Shown: positions 1 to 8,750, counted from the stretch's first letter. The stretch is DNA of 64,000 nucleotides from Saprospira grandis (GCF_027594745.1 NZ_CP110854.1:3861501-3925500); one strand, 5' to 3'. The notes: generated by a model not told the origin, from the sequence alone. Program-made: numbers and translations.

Positions 1-1
1 C

Positions 2-760
2 GCCAAGGGGAACTTCAATGAAAAGCTAGAAAAAGAGTTTGGGAAACTTTTTGCCAAAGGAGTGAGCAAGGATTTCCGTCAGTTTATTCCCAAAACAGAT
101 TACATTGGTGCAGTTGCTCTTTCTTTGGATACAGAGGAACTATACAACTATTTAGAGGGCCGTGGATTGAGCGCTATGGCCGATATGCAAATGGCCAAAA
201 TGGGCCTAAATACTAAGGAGATTCTGGGCGGATTGACTGGAAACATTGTGGTGGCTTCTTATGAAAATAAAGGCAGCAACTTCCGTGAGCTTCCTTCTCT
301 AACTATTGTAGAGCTTAAGGATCAGGCTATTATTGATAAACTAATGCAACTGGCCAAAAAGAATGGTTTGCCTTTGACTAAAAAAGACAACCGCATCTAC
401 TCAGAGAATATGCCTGAGGCAGGCACGCTTTTGCTCAAAGATAATTTTGCCATTTTCTCCAATAGTACTGCCCTATTAGAGCAAGTAGAAAAAGGTTTGG
501 CTAGTGGCGACCAACTAGAGTCTGCTAAATTTAAAAAGCTTAGTGAAGGCTGGATGGCTGTTGACTTCAGCGATTTTCAACAGTATGCAAACTTTATGAA
601 TGCTCAACGCAATCCATTTGGAAGTAGCCAAAATGATACAGAACTGCTAAAGAGTGCTAGTATTAGCGCTAAAGGTAGCGATATCGAGTATGTGATGCAG
701 ACCAAAGATCAAAAAACCAATATTCTCAAGCAGCTAATGGAAAAAGAGGCTAATCAATAA
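2..760 (+). CDS. DUF4836-like protein, 3' part (5' truncated by window edge)
   Basis: The frame is open from the first full codon at base 2, so the gene begins before the window; the GTG at 62 is only an internal codon. The visible C-terminal part of about 250 residues alternates hydrophobic beta-like stretches (for example FIPKTDYIGAVALSL) with the repeated pattern seen in DUF4836 proteins of Bacteroidota, which are usually exported lipoproteins of unknown function. No signal peptide can be judged because the start is missing. A strong hairpin terminator follows within 22 bases of the stop. Family assignment is from the overall look of the sequence; function unknown. Confidence 0.6.
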   Translation, partial: AKGNFNEKLEKEFGKLFAKGVSKDFRQFIPKTDYIGAVALSLDTEELYNYLEGRGLSAMADMQMAKMGLNTKEILGGLTGNIVVASYENKGSNFRELPSLTIVELKDQAIIDKLMQLAKKNGLPLTKKDNRIYSENMPEAGTLLLKDNFAIFSNSTALLEQVEKGLASGDQLESAKFKKLSEGWMAVDFSDFQQYANFMNAQRNPFGSSQNDTELLKSASISAKGSDIEYVMQTKDQKTNILKQLMEKEANQ

Positions 761-781
761 AGGCTTTCTTTTTCTACTAGG

Positions 782-812
782 GGCGGAGTGGCTTTTGCAG
801 CTCCGCCTTTTT
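782..812 (+). terminator. Intrinsic terminator after DUF4836-like gene
   Basis: Stem GGCGGAG (782-788) pairs with CTCCGCC (801-807), followed by TTTTT. It lies just after the stop at 760, and argues that the flippase gene starts downstream of it rather than at the in-frame ATG at 795, which falls inside the hairpin. Confidence 0.8.
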
Positions 813-878
813 GTTTGCCCAAAAAGAACTACAGATCTCCAACAACTTCTTTATCTTTGGCCCTCAAATCATAGCAAA

Positions 879-2390
879 TTGAGTGTACTAAAAAAATTAG
901 CGGGCCAAACAGTAATCTATGGCCTGAGTAGCATCCTGAGCCGCCTTTTGTCCTTTGTCATCCTTACCCCTTATCTAACCTACAAGTTTGAGCGGGTTGA
1001 TTTTGCCATACAAACGGACCTTTATGTTTGGGCGGCTTTTCTTTTGGTCCTGCTTACGCATCGGATGGAGACAGCCCTTTTTCGTTTTGGGGCCAAGGCC
1101 GAAGATCGAAATCAAGTGTTTCGAACAGCGGCCTTTTCAGTCCTTTTTCATACGGGCATTGTTTTGGGCAGCTTGGCACTTTTGGGGCCAAGTTTGGCCA
1201 GATGGCTGGCTTATCCAGAATTTACGCATTATGTTTACCTTATGCTGGGTATTATTGGTTTTGATGCCCTGATGGCCCTGCCTTTTGCCCGTTTGCGTCT
1301 GGCGGGAAAGGCAATACCCTTTGCGGCCCTGAAAATCTTAAATTTATTGATTTATTTGGGGGCTTTACTCTTCTTTTTAGAATTAGGACCAACTTTGGTC
1401 CAGTCGGGCAGCTTGGGCTCCGCCTATTGGTTTGACCCCAATTTGGGGATTGGCTATTTGTTTGTGGCCAATTTATTGGCCAATTTCATTTGCTTCCTTT
1501 TCCTTTTGCCACAGTATCGCTTTTTGCTGCAAAAGCCCAAGGGACAGCCTTATTTTGATCCCCAACTTTGGCAAAAGATGATGCGCTATGCGCTGCCGCT
1601 CATTCTTGCGGGCTTTGCTAGCATGATTAACGAATTGGCCGACCGAAGTTTGCTTAAGGTTTTGTTGCCAGGGACCATAGAGGAGCGCTTGGCCCAAATG
1701 GGGGTCTATTCTGCCGCCTATAAGCTGGCCGTTTTTATGAATCTCTTTACCCAAGCCTTTAATTATGCCGCCGAGCCTTTCTTTTTTAGGCAGGCCGCAG
1801 CCAAGCAAGATAAAGCCATTTATGCTCAGGTGGCCCGCTTGTTTACTTTGGTGGGCGCGCTGGCCTTTGTGGGCTTGGTCTGTTTTATGGACCTCATTCA
1901 GTACTTTTTGGGCCAAGATTTTAGAGCGGGGATTGGGGTGGTGCCCATCCTGCTTATGGCCAATCTCTTTTTGGGCCTCTATTACAATTTTGCTATCTGG
2001 TTCAAACTCTCTGACCGTACGCAATATGGCGCCTATATTGCCGTTTTGGGGGCGGGGATTACACTCACACTCAACTTTTTGCTCATTCCCGTTTTGGGCT
2101 ATTGGGCCTCGGCTTGGGCCACTTTGGCCTGCTATTTTGCCATGAGCATGACGGCCTATTTTTTGGGCCAAAAGCACTACCCAATTCCCTATCCCCTGCA
2201 AAGCATCTTTTTTTATATCTTTGCAGCCCTCGGCAGCGTTTGTCTATTTTGGGGACTTCAGGCCTATCTGTTGCCCAGCGGCCCCATCCAATACATTTTT
2301 TCGGCCCTTTGCTGCCTTTTGTTCTTGGGCCTCGTCTTCTTAAAGGATCGGCGCTGGCTGTTGTCTATCTTCCGACCCAAATCTGCCTAA
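879..2390 (+). CDS. Polysaccharide/oligosaccharide flippase, MATE-like (Wzx/MurJ superfamily)
   Basis: About 503 residues, very hydrophobic, with roughly 12-14 predicted membrane helices spread over the whole length. It begins with the typical flippase N-terminus: a short positive stretch (LKKLAGQTVIYGLSSILSR) leading into the first helix, as in Wzx-type proteins that move lipid-linked sugars across the inner membrane. The frame opens at 795, but that ATG lies inside the preceding terminator and its extra 28 residues are not membrane-like. I therefore prefer the TTG at 879 (residues MSVLKKLAG). The next gene, dut, follows 3 bases after the stop, so the two are probably cotranscribed. Substrate cannot be read from sequence. 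Confidence 0.8.
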   Translation: MSVLKKLAGQTVIYGLSSILSRLLSFVILTPYLTYKFERVDFAIQTDLYVWAAFLLVLLTHRMETALFRFGAKAEDRNQVFRTAAFSVLFHTGIVLGSLALLGPSLARWLAYPEFTHYVYLMLGIIGFDALMALPFARLRLAGKAIPFAALKILNLLIYLGALLFFLELGPTLVQSGSLGSAYWFDPNLGIGYLFVANLLANFICFLFLLPQYRFLLQKPKGQPYFDPQLWQKMMRYALPLILAGFASMINELADRSLLKVLLPGTIEERLAQMGVYSAAYKLAVFMNLFTQAFNYAAEPFFFRQAAAKQDKAIYAQVARLFTLVGALAFVGLVCFMDLIQYFLGQDFRAGIGVVPILLMANLFLGLYYNFAIWFKLSDRTQYGAYIAVLGAGITLTLNFLLIPVLGYWASAWATLACYFAMSMTAYFLGQKHYPIPYPLQSIFFYIFAALGSVCLFWGLQAYLLPSGPIQYIFSALCCLLFLGLVFLKDRRWLLSIFRPKSA

Positions 2391-2393
2391 CTT

Positions 2394-2828
2394 ATGCAAG
2401 TAAAAATTATCAATCGCTCAAATTTTCCTTTGCCTAGCTACAAAACCTTGGGAAGCGCAGGCATGGACCTCCGAGCCAATATCGAAACGCCCATCCGCCT
2501 AGGCAGCCTAGAGCGGACTGTAGTGCCTACGGGCTTGTTTATAGAATTGCCCCAAGGCTATGAGGCGCAAGTGCGTCCCCGCTCTGGTTTGGCCCTCAAA
2601 AAAGGCCTTTCTGTTCCCAATGCTCCCGGCACTATTGATAGCGATTATCGTGGAGAAATTGGCGTGATCCTCGTCAATTTATCCAAGGACGAAATTGAAA
2701 TTGCCCCCGGCGAACGCATTGCCCAGTTGGTGGTGGCCGCCTACCAAAAAATTAGCTGGCAGGCCGTAGAAAGTCTAGACCAAAGCGAAAGAGGTACAGG
2801 CGGTTTTGGTAGCACAGGCGTTCAATAA
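2394..2828 (+). CDS. dut: dUTP diphosphatase (dUTPase)
   Basis: A 144-residue trimeric-type dUTPase that hydrolyses dUTP to dUMP and pyrophosphate, keeping uracil out of DNA and feeding dTMP synthesis. All five family motifs are present in order: GSAGMDLRA (20-28), PRSGLALKKG (62-71), the catalytic loop APGTIDSDYRGEIG (77-90, with Asp82 and Tyr85), the PGERIAQL motif (about 104-111), and the glycine-rich C-terminal arm RGTGGFGSTG (133-142), which closes over the substrate. Length is normal for the family. It sits 3 bases behind the flippase gene. Confidence 0.97.
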   Translation: MQVKIINRSNFPLPSYKTLGSAGMDLRANIETPIRLGSLERTVVPTGLFIELPQGYEAQVRPRSGLALKKGLSVPNAPGTIDSDYRGEIGVILVNLSKDEIEIAPGERIAQLVVAAYQKISWQAVESLDQSERGTGGFGSTGVQ

Positions 2829-2887
2829 ATACTTTTTAGTTCCCTGAAAAACTTACTATATTAGGCCGAAAATTTTTATGTTTTTTT

Positions 2888-3050
2888 GGGGCCCGCGGGC
2901 TGCGCCCGCCGCTACGCTCCGCAGCTCGCAAGCCTGCTCGGCCCTTCGGCCTGCGGCCTCGGTCTGCCGCTGCGCGGCACTGCTGCGCATCGCTGGGCCA
3001 GCTCAACCATATAGCGGGCTTTTGGCCGTTCGGCTCCGGCCGCTGGCCCA
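2888..3050 (+). repeat. GC-rich intergenic element, copy 1
   Basis: Fills most of the gap between dut and the nucleotidyltransferase gene. In this orientation the family reads: T-run, GGGGCC, a GGCTCGC or GCTCGCA block, GCTCGGCCCT, a variable palindrome, GGTCTGGCC or GGTCTGCCG, GGCCACC or GGCACTG, then GCATCGCTGGGCC. The variable part here is a TCGGCCTGCGGCC palindrome. It has almost no stop codons, so long spurious frames run through it on both strands. Confidence 0.85.
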
Positions 3051-3108
3051 ATATAACGCCCTTTCATCATCTTCAATTGATCTATTCTAGGAAATAAATT
3101 AAGCAAAA

Positions 3109-4113
3109 ATGAAACTCATTATACCCATGGCGGGAAGAGGAACCCGCCTGCGTCCCCACTCAATTACTGTCCCTAAACCTTTGGTTGCTGTAGCCGGAAA
3201 GCCTATTGTGGCCCGCTTGGTAGAAGATTTGGCCAAAGCTTGCCCAGAACCCATTGACGAAATTGCTTTCATTATTGGCGATTTTGGCGAGCAGGTAGAA
3301 GAGGACCTCAAAGCCCTAGCCCAAAGCCTTGGCGCTAAGGGAAGCATTTATCAGCAAACAGAAAAGTTGGGCACCGCTCACGCTATTCTCTGTGCCAAAG
3401 AAAGTTTGCAAGGTCCAGTTATTGTCGCTTTTGCCGATACGCTCTTCCAATCGAATTTTAAACTCAATATGGAAGAAGATGGCCTGATTTGGGTCAAAAA
3501 AGTAGCCGACCCCTCTGCTTATGGCGTAGTAAAATTGGACCAATCTGGTTATGTAACCGACTTTGTCGAGAAGCCCAGCACTTTCGTTTCTGATTTGGCC
3601 ATTGTAGGTATTTACTATTTCCAAAGTGCCGAAAACTTAGAGAAGGAACTCCAGTATCTAGTTGATAATAATATTATGGACCGAGGCGAGTACCAATTGA
3701 CTAATGCCTTGGAAAATATGAAAACGAAGGGCCTCAAGTTCTCTACTAGCCGTATTGATGAGTGGTTGGATTGTGGCAACAAAAAAGCTGTGGTTCATGC
3801 TAATCAGCGGGTATTAGAGATTAAGGAGGATGCGGCCCAAATTGCTAGCGACTTGCAGCAATCGAATAGCGTAGTGATTCCGCCTTGCTTTATTGGGGAG
3901 GGCGTAGTTTTGGAAAATGCGGTAGTCGGTCCACATGCTTCTATTGGCAAGGGCAGCCTTATCCGCAATTCTATTGTCCAAAATAGCTTGATTCAAGAAA
4001 ACTCTCAGGTAGAAGATGCTGTTTTGAGAGATACGATGCTAGGCGCACATGTAAAATACAAGGGCCAAGCACAAGCTTTGAGCTTGGGCGACTACTCAGA
4101 ATATAGCTGCTAA
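3109..4113 (+). CDS. Sugar-phosphate nucleotidylyltransferase (glucose-1-phosphate thymidylyl/uridylyltransferase type)
   Basis: A 334-residue protein with the N-terminal nucleotidyltransferase signature PMAGRGTRLRP (6-16) and VPKPLV with Lys23, which bind the NTP and its phosphates. These enzymes condense a sugar-1-phosphate with an NTP to give an NDP-sugar and pyrophosphate in the cytoplasm. The C-terminal 90 residues show hexapeptide left-handed beta-helix repeats (GEGVVLENAVVG, IGKGSLIRNSIV). This two-domain layout fits long RmlA-like or archaeal-type enzymes rather than short RmlA. The nearby flippase supports a role in surface polysaccharide synthesis, but the exact sugar cannot be inferred. 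A strong terminator follows. Confidence 0.88.
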   Translation: MKLIIPMAGRGTRLRPHSITVPKPLVAVAGKPIVARLVEDLAKACPEPIDEIAFIIGDFGEQVEEDLKALAQSLGAKGSIYQQTEKLGTAHAILCAKESLQGPVIVAFADTLFQSNFKLNMEEDGLIWVKKVADPSAYGVVKLDQSGYVTDFVEKPSTFVSDLAIVGIYYFQSAENLEKELQYLVDNNIMDRGEYQLTNALENMKTKGLKFSTSRIDEWLDCGNKKAVVHANQRVLEIKEDAAQIASDLQQSNSVVIPPCFIGEGVVLENAVVGPHASIGKGSLIRNSIVQNSLIQENSQVEDAVLRDTMLGAHVKYKGQAQALSLGDYSEYSC

Positions 4114-4132
4114 GCAGCTATTTGGTCCAAAG

Positions 4133-4171
4133 AAAAGGGCGCTTGTCTGTTCACAGACAAGCGCCCTTTTT
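4133..4171 (+). terminator. Intrinsic terminator after nucleotidyltransferase gene
   Basis: An 18-bp perfect stem: AAAAGGGCGCTTGTCTGT (4133-4150) pairs with its complement at 4153-4170, and the T-run serves as both stem end and tail. It could act on both strands, because a minus-strand gene (the LRR protein) converges on it. Confidence 0.88.
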
Positions 4172-4224
4172 GCGTTCAGGCGGTTAGTTTGGTTTTGCCC
4201 GCTGGCCGCAGGCCAGTTTTTTTT

Positions 4225-4346
4225 GGCCTAGCGATGTGGAGCAGTGGCCGCAGGCCAGACCGAGCCGCTGAAAGCGGCGAAGGGCCGAGCGAGCAGCGAG
4301 CTGCGAAACGTAGCGCCGCAAGGCCGCAGGCCGCAGCGGAGGCCCC
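4225..4346 (-). repeat. GC-rich intergenic element, copy 2
   Basis: Inverted copy of the family: GGCCTAGCGATG at the left end, GGCCAGACCGAGC, a palindrome CCGCTGAAAGCGG as the variable part, GAAGGGCCGAGCG, GTAGCGCCGC and terminal GGCCCC followed by an A-run. A small hairpin CTGGCCGCAGGCCAG lies just outside at 4202-4216. It sits directly downstream of the LRR gene on the minus strand. Confidence 0.85.
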
Positions 4347-4358
4347 AAAATAGTCTTA

Positions 4359-6638
4359 TCAATAAAGGTTGGACCGTTGGTATCTCCATTTTTTCTCCCA
4401 GCTTAATTTTTCCTCTTTGCTTAGTCCAGTCCCGAATAGAGGTAGTAACTGCAGCTTGGGTTGCAGTTGCTCAAACCCTTTTGGAAAAGCCTTGAAGTCT
4501 TTATTGTTACGGAGATCAAGATCCGTTAACAAGGTTAATTGAACGATACTTTTGGGTAGACTTTTAAGCTGGTTATTGTTGAGCGTCAACGTCTTTAAGG
4601 CCTTTAGTTGGCCAATGTTTTCGGGCAAACTTTGGAGCTGATTGTTATTTAAATGCAATTTTTGTAGTTGTGTTAGCTGCCCAATAGTTATGGGTAGTTC
4701 TTGGAGTTGATTATTACTCAAATATAGTTCTTGTAGTTGGGCTAGTTGTCCAATTGTTTTGGGCAGCTCTTGAAGTTGATTATTGTCTAGATGCAGCTCT
4801 TTTAACTGTTTTAGCTGTTCTATGTTTTTGGGCAGTTTTTGGATGCTACAGTGCTCTAACTGCAGTACTTCTAGCGTTTGAAGTTGGCCAATTTTGGGGC
4901 TCAGTTGCTGTAGATCTTTATTGTTGCTAAGCGTTAAAAACTGTAGTTTTTTTGCTTGAAATATAGATGAGGGTAACTCTTGAAGTAGGTTGTCGCTTAG
5001 GTTGAGGAGGGTCAACTGCTTCATTTTTTCAAGATTAAACTGAATTTGACGAACTAAATTATCCTGAATATTTAGGTATTTAATTTTCTTACAACTGCTT
5101 ATTGTACTGGGTAACTTTTTGAGTTGATTATGGGCCAGGATCAGTAGTTTTAGTTTTTGAAGTTGGCCAATTTCAGGAGCCAAGCTGCTCAACTGATTCC
5201 CTTCGAGATTGAGATATTGCAACTTTCGGAGTTCGTAAAAGTTGGCTGGCAGCTCTTTCAGTTGGTTTTTGGAAAGCTGTAGGCCAGATAGCATTTGCAG
5301 TTGGCCAAAAGAGCTCGGCAGACGTTTGAGCTGACATTGCTCTAGATTTAACTGGCACAGTTCGCTGAGTTGGCCAAAGTCTTCGGGCAAGGCCTCTATT
5401 TGGCTCTGCTCTAAATCGAGGTATTCTAGGTCTTTAAATTGGCTTAGGGCTTGGGCATCTGAAGAAGAAAAAATGCGATTGCCTAGTTTTAAAATAAGCA
5501 AGCTTTTAGGAAATACCTCTAGACTTCTTGTTCTAAAAGCTTGAGCTTCGTAAGAGGCGTTGGCGCTAAAATAAAATAGTTTTTTCCAGACTTGATTGTC
5601 CCATTGCAAATCTGTATCATCCAAAACGAGCTGTTCTAGTTGGGGCCAAAGGGAATCGGCAAGTATTTTTTTGCTCTTGATTGAGGAGAGGTTGAGATAG
5701 CGCAGCTGTTCAAGGGGGATTAAAAAATCTAGGCTGATGCTGTCCTCGATACTAGCGCCTAAATTTAGATATTCTAACTCGCTAAGTTGGGCCAAAGCTT
5801 CAAAGGCTTTGGGATGATGCTCAATTTGACGGTATTTATACGGATTAGTATATTCTAAATTTAGAGCTTTGAGCTGCTTGAGTTGGGCCAAGGGGGCAAG
5901 TTTAGTGCAGCTACGCCTCGCCAAACTCAGGCGTTTAATATTGGCCAAAACAGAAAGGTCATCAGGCAAACTGTCTATGCGCAAAAAATCTAGATAGAGC
6001 GTATGTAGTTTGGGCGCTAAAGCCAATTCTTCAGGGATGTTATGAAACATATTGAAGCTAAGGCATAATTCTTCTAACTTAGTCAATTGCCCAAGAGCTT
6101 TATGCAGTTGTTGAAGCCTTCCGTAAGTTAAACTGAGAATCCGCAAGTTCTTTAGCTGTCCAATTTCTCGATGAAGTCGACTATTTTTTATGGAAATATT
6201 TAGCAATTCAATTTGTTCTTGCTCTAGTAGTTGGCTGGGTAAACCTAAAAGGAATGAAATCTCTCTATAATCAACAGGACCTAAGCTTTTTGCAGAAAAA
6301 TCAAGTGCTTTAATCTCAGGCCCTAGTTCGTCTATCGTACGAGCCAAGGGCCAAAGTTCGCCCTCCAAACTACCAATATAAAACTTATCCCCATCTTGCA
6401 GCTCTAGATATCCTTTGAAGTTACTAGGCCAAATTTGATCAAATGTTTGCTTGAAAACAGGCTGCCCATTTAGATGAAATAGCTGCCTTTTACCTTGGGG
6501 TTGTTCTTTGATCCAGACTTGTTCTCCCCACTCTAATTCGATTAGATAATCATGCTGATTTGGCGTTTCGAATAGGCTGTAGGATTGCCCAAAAAGGGGA
6601 GCGCTCAGCAGTAAACAGAGGAATAAGAGTTGTTTCAT
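4359..6638 (-). CDS. Secreted leucine-rich repeat protein
   Basis: A 759-residue protein with an N-terminal signal peptide (MKQLLFLCLLLSAPLFGQ). A non-repeat region of about 120 residues follows, then about 25 leucine-rich repeats of the 23-residue type with consensus LxxLxLxxNQLxxLPxxIGQL. The last ten repeats are highly regular (LQELPKTIGQLAQLQELYLSNN), which suggests recent internal duplication. LRR solenoids bind proteins or other ligands; this one should act outside the cytoplasmic membrane. No enzymatic domain is visible. The gene stands alone between GC element copy 2 and the divergently read oxyR-type region. The partner is unknown. Confidence 0.9.
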   Translation of the reverse strand: MKQLLFLCLLLSAPLFGQSYSLFETPNQHDYLIELEWGEQVWIKEQPQGKRQLFHLNGQPVFKQTFDQIWPSNFKGYLELQDGDKFYIGSLEGELWPLARTIDELGPEIKALDFSAKSLGPVDYREISFLLGLPSQLLEQEQIELLNISIKNSRLHREIGQLKNLRILSLTYGRLQQLHKALGQLTKLEELCLSFNMFHNIPEELALAPKLHTLYLDFLRIDSLPDDLSVLANIKRLSLARRSCTKLAPLAQLKQLKALNLEYTNPYKYRQIEHHPKAFEALAQLSELEYLNLGASIEDSISLDFLIPLEQLRYLNLSSIKSKKILADSLWPQLEQLVLDDTDLQWDNQVWKKLFYFSANASYEAQAFRTRSLEVFPKSLLILKLGNRIFSSSDAQALSQFKDLEYLDLEQSQIEALPEDFGQLSELCQLNLEQCQLKRLPSSFGQLQMLSGLQLSKNQLKELPANFYELRKLQYLNLEGNQLSSLAPEIGQLQKLKLLILAHNQLKKLPSTISSCKKIKYLNIQDNLVRQIQFNLEKMKQLTLLNLSDNLLQELPSSIFQAKKLQFLTLSNNKDLQQLSPKIGQLQTLEVLQLEHCSIQKLPKNIEQLKQLKELHLDNNQLQELPKTIGQLAQLQELYLSNNQLQELPITIGQLTQLQKLHLNNNQLQSLPENIGQLKALKTLTLNNNQLKSLPKSIVQLTLLTDLDLRNNKDFKAFPKGFEQLQPKLQLLPLFGTGLSKEEKLSWEKKWRYQRSNLY

Positions 6639-6676
6639 CTTCTTTATTTTTTATGAGTTGAATCCTAAAGTTGCAA

Positions 6677-7621
6677 TTACTCAGGCATAGTAATACGCAT
6701 TTCATTATTCTTATACTGCTGGCTCTTGAGCAGGGGCTTTACCAACTCCTTGATCTCCTTATGCAAAACTTCCATCAAACGCAATTTTGCATAGGGCCGA
6801 TAAAAAGCCAAACTAATTTCCCGAACAGGAACGGGCCGCTCAAAATAAGCCAAACGCTGCTGCCGCTCTTCAGAAAGTTGCTGGAGATAAAGCTCCGGAA
6901 CCAAGGTGAGCCCCCCCATTTGGTCCACCAAAGGCAATAAACAATCAAAAGAGTTGGCCCCCAGTTTTAAGTTGGGCCAAGGACTAGCCTTTTGCCGCAA
7001 ATGACAAAGATCCAACATCTGCTCCCGCAAACAATTGCCCTCTTCCAATAGCCAAAGCGGCCGCTCCAACAAAATATCTGGAGTTGTATAGCGCTTAATC
7101 TGCTCCTCCGCACTGCCATAAACCAAAAGCAATTCATAATAGAGCACCCAATCCTCTATGCTGCTATCCTTCAATGGCGTACTCAAAATGGCCAAATCTA
7201 ATTCGCCCCGCTTGAGGGCCTCGGTCAAACTAGCCGTGGGGGCCTCGATAATCTCTAACTCTACCTCTGGATATTTGAGCAAAAAAGGCCGCAGAAAAAT
7301 AGGCAGCAAACTACTGCTAATGGTCGGAATAATCCCCAAACGTAGCTGTCCCGCCACTTTTTGCTTAACATTTCGGGCCAAATCATAAAAATTATCGGTC
7401 TCCGATAAAATACGCCGAGCTGCCATAATCAACTCTTTGCCGCAATCTGTCGTGACCAAAGGCTGCGTCTTGCGGTCAAATATCATCACTCCCAATTCCT
7501 TCTCTAATTTCCCAATCATGCTGCTCAAAGTGGCCTGACTCAAATCCAATTCTTCCGCCGCCTTGCTAAATTGCTTGTGCCGATCTACGGCAAGAATGTA
7601 TCGTAGCTGCTGTAATTTCAT
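6677..7621 (-). CDS. oxyR: OxyR-type LysR family peroxide-sensing regulator (paralogue 1)
   Basis: 314 residues from the ATG at 7621 (MKLQQLRYILAV), the standard LysR start; a longer frame from 7660 adds 13 unconserved residues. The winged helix-turn-helix lies at residues 1-60 (FSKAAEELDLSQATLSSMIGKLE) and the effector domain at about 90-300. Two cysteines, Cys197 and Cys206 in EEGNCLREQMLDLC, are spaced exactly like the redox pair Cys199/Cys208 of Escherichia coli OxyR, so peroxide sensing by disulfide formation is well supported. It is divergent from the peroxiredoxin gene at 7942, its likely target. A second paralogue at 34694 carries the same cysteine pair. Confidence 0.9.
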   Translation of the reverse strand: MKLQQLRYILAVDRHKQFSKAAEELDLSQATLSSMIGKLEKELGVMIFDRKTQPLVTTDCGKELIMAARRILSETDNFYDLARNVKQKVAGQLRLGIIPTISSSLLPIFLRPFLLKYPEVELEIIEAPTASLTEALKRGELDLAILSTPLKDSSIEDWVLYYELLLVYGSAEEQIKRYTTPDILLERPLWLLEEGNCLREQMLDLCHLRQKASPWPNLKLGANSFDCLLPLVDQMGGLTLVPELYLQQLSEERQQRLAYFERPVPVREISLAFYRPYAKLRLMEVLHKEIKELVKPLLKSQQYKNNEMRITMPE

Positions 7622-7683
7622 ACTATTAGTTTTTGTTATATGCCCTATAGTTTTTATCATTTTTAGTTATAGCTATCTTGCCC

Positions 7684-7691
7684 TATCTTTG
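7684..7691 (+). promoter_or_regulatory. Candidate -7 promoter motif (distal copy) for peroxiredoxin gene
   Basis: TATCTTTG matches the Bacteroidota -7 consensus TAnnTTTG. It lies in the first copy of the duplicated segment. The palindrome ATAGCTAT just upstream (7669-7676) resembles half of an OxyR-type ATAG...CTAT site. Binding is an inference. Confidence 0.5.
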
Positions 7692-7789
7692 TATCAACAA
7701 GGACGGAAAGCCATAGGCCAAAAGATAGTTATTAGTTTTTATTATACGGCCTATAAGTTTTATCATTTTTAGTTATAGCTATCTTGCCT

Positions 7790-7797
7790 TATCTTTG
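7790..7797 (+). promoter_or_regulatory. Candidate -7 promoter motif (proximal copy) for peroxiredoxin gene
   Basis: A second TATCTTTG, 106 bp downstream of the first and with the same ATAGCTAT palindrome upstream. Transcription from here would give a leader of about 140 bases before the ATG at 7942. Confidence 0.55.
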
Positions 7798-7941
7798 TAT
7801 CAACAAGGACGGAAAACTAAAGGATAATTCGTTAATTATTTATTATAGCTAATAGATTTTCTTCTTGTCCAGATTTAGTTCTTATTTTTTGTTCCCAGAA
7901 CAAATTTAATTTATACAAGTTTTTAAATAAAAATACCAATT

Positions 7942-8601
7942 ATGGAAAATCCCACTGAAGTAAACTTCAACCCTATGCCTCGCATCGGCGACCAAGCACC
8001 CGATTTTGTAGCACAAACGACTACCGGCCCCATGAAATTCTCTGAGTATGCAGAGGGCAAATGGATCGTTCTCTTTTCTCACCCCGCCGATTTTACACCC
8101 GTTTGTACCACCGAAATGAGTGGCTTCGCTATCCGCCAAGACGAGTTTAAAGCTCTAAATACTGAGCTCGTTGGCCTAAGCATCGATAGCCTTCACGCTC
8201 ACCTCGCTTGGGTAAATAATGTACGCAACAACACTGGCGTTTACCTCAATTTCCCCATCATCGCCGATATCGACATGAAGGTCTCTAAGCTCTACGGTAT
8301 GCTTCAGCCCAATGAAAGCGAAACCGCTGCCGTACGCGCCGTTTTCTTCATCGATCCGAGCAAAAAAATTCGCCTCGTTATGTATTACCCACTCAATGTG
8401 GGCCGCAATATGGACGAAATTCTCCGCGCACTAGAAGCCCTACAGGTTTCTGACGAACATAAGGTGGCTATGCCTCTAGACTGGCGCAAAGGCGATAAGG
8501 TGATCGTTCCTCCACCCAAAACTTTGGCCGAAATGGACGCTCGCATCGCCGATACTTCTTGCGAAAAAGTAGATTTCTACCTCGCTAAGAAGTCTCTCTA
8601 A
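7942..8601 (+). CDS. Prx6-type (1-Cys family) peroxiredoxin
   Basis: A 219-residue peroxiredoxin that reduces hydrogen peroxide and organic peroxides in the cytoplasm. The active site reads HPADFTPVCTTE, with Pro48, Thr52 and the peroxidatic Cys55. The family-specific long C-terminal domain (about 160-219, WRKGDKVIVPPP) marks it as the Prx6 group rather than 2-Cys AhpC. One further cysteine, Cys207, sits near the C-terminus and could act in resolution. It is divergent from an OxyR-type gene across a duplicated promoter, so peroxide induction is likely. GC element copy 3 separates it from the persulfide dioxygenase gene downstream. Confidence 0.95.
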   Translation: MENPTEVNFNPMPRIGDQAPDFVAQTTTGPMKFSEYAEGKWIVLFSHPADFTPVCTTEMSGFAIRQDEFKALNTELVGLSIDSLHAHLAWVNNVRNNTGVYLNFPIIADIDMKVSKLYGMLQPNESETAAVRAVFFIDPSKKIRLVMYYPLNVGRNMDEILRALEALQVSDEHKVAMPLDWRKGDKVIVPPPKTLAEMDARIADTSCEKVDFYLAKKSL

Positions 8602-8615
8602 GAGATTATTTTTTA

Positions 8616-8750
8616 GGGGCTGCCCCAGCCTTCGGCTGGGTCGCTCCCCTCTGGGCTCGCTCTCTGCTCGGCCCATCGCCAGCAAGCTGGCTTGGTCTGG
8701 CCCTTCGGGCCACCCGCCGGGCAGCTCAGCCTGCGGCCCTTCGGGCCTGC
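8616..8750 (+). repeat. GC-rich intergenic element, copy 3
   Basis: Lies between the peroxiredoxin stop and the persulfide dioxygenase start. It has GGGGCTGCCCC, GGGCTCGC, CTGCTCGGCCC, the variable palindrome GCCAGCAAGCTGGC, GGTCTGGCC and GGGCCACCC. Its right end is replaced by GCTCAGCCTGCGGCCC. The in-frame ATG at 8692 falls inside it and is not a credible start. Confidence 0.8.

Larger units (their letters stand above)
7625..7816 (+). repeat. Tandem duplication of the peroxiredoxin promoter region (106-bp period)
   Basis: Two copies of an approximately 85-bp segment, 7625-7710 and 7731-7816, are nearly identical and offset by exactly 106 bp. Each holds ATTAGTTTTT, a TTTATCATTTTTAGTTATAG stretch, the palindrome ATAGCTAT and a TATCTTTG promoter motif, ending CAACAAGGACGGAAA. 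The duplication lies in the 320-bp gap between the divergent oxyR-type and peroxiredoxin genes. Confidence 0.92.

Noticed and set aside
1473..2201. A 242-residue minus-strand frame inside the flippase gene
   Set aside because: It shows no domain, is rich in His and Gln, and overlaps a well-supported membrane protein.
2878..3106. Short frames on both strands across GC element copy 1
   Set aside because: They arise from stop-poor repeat sequence; the alanine- and arginine-rich translations recur at other copies in other frames.
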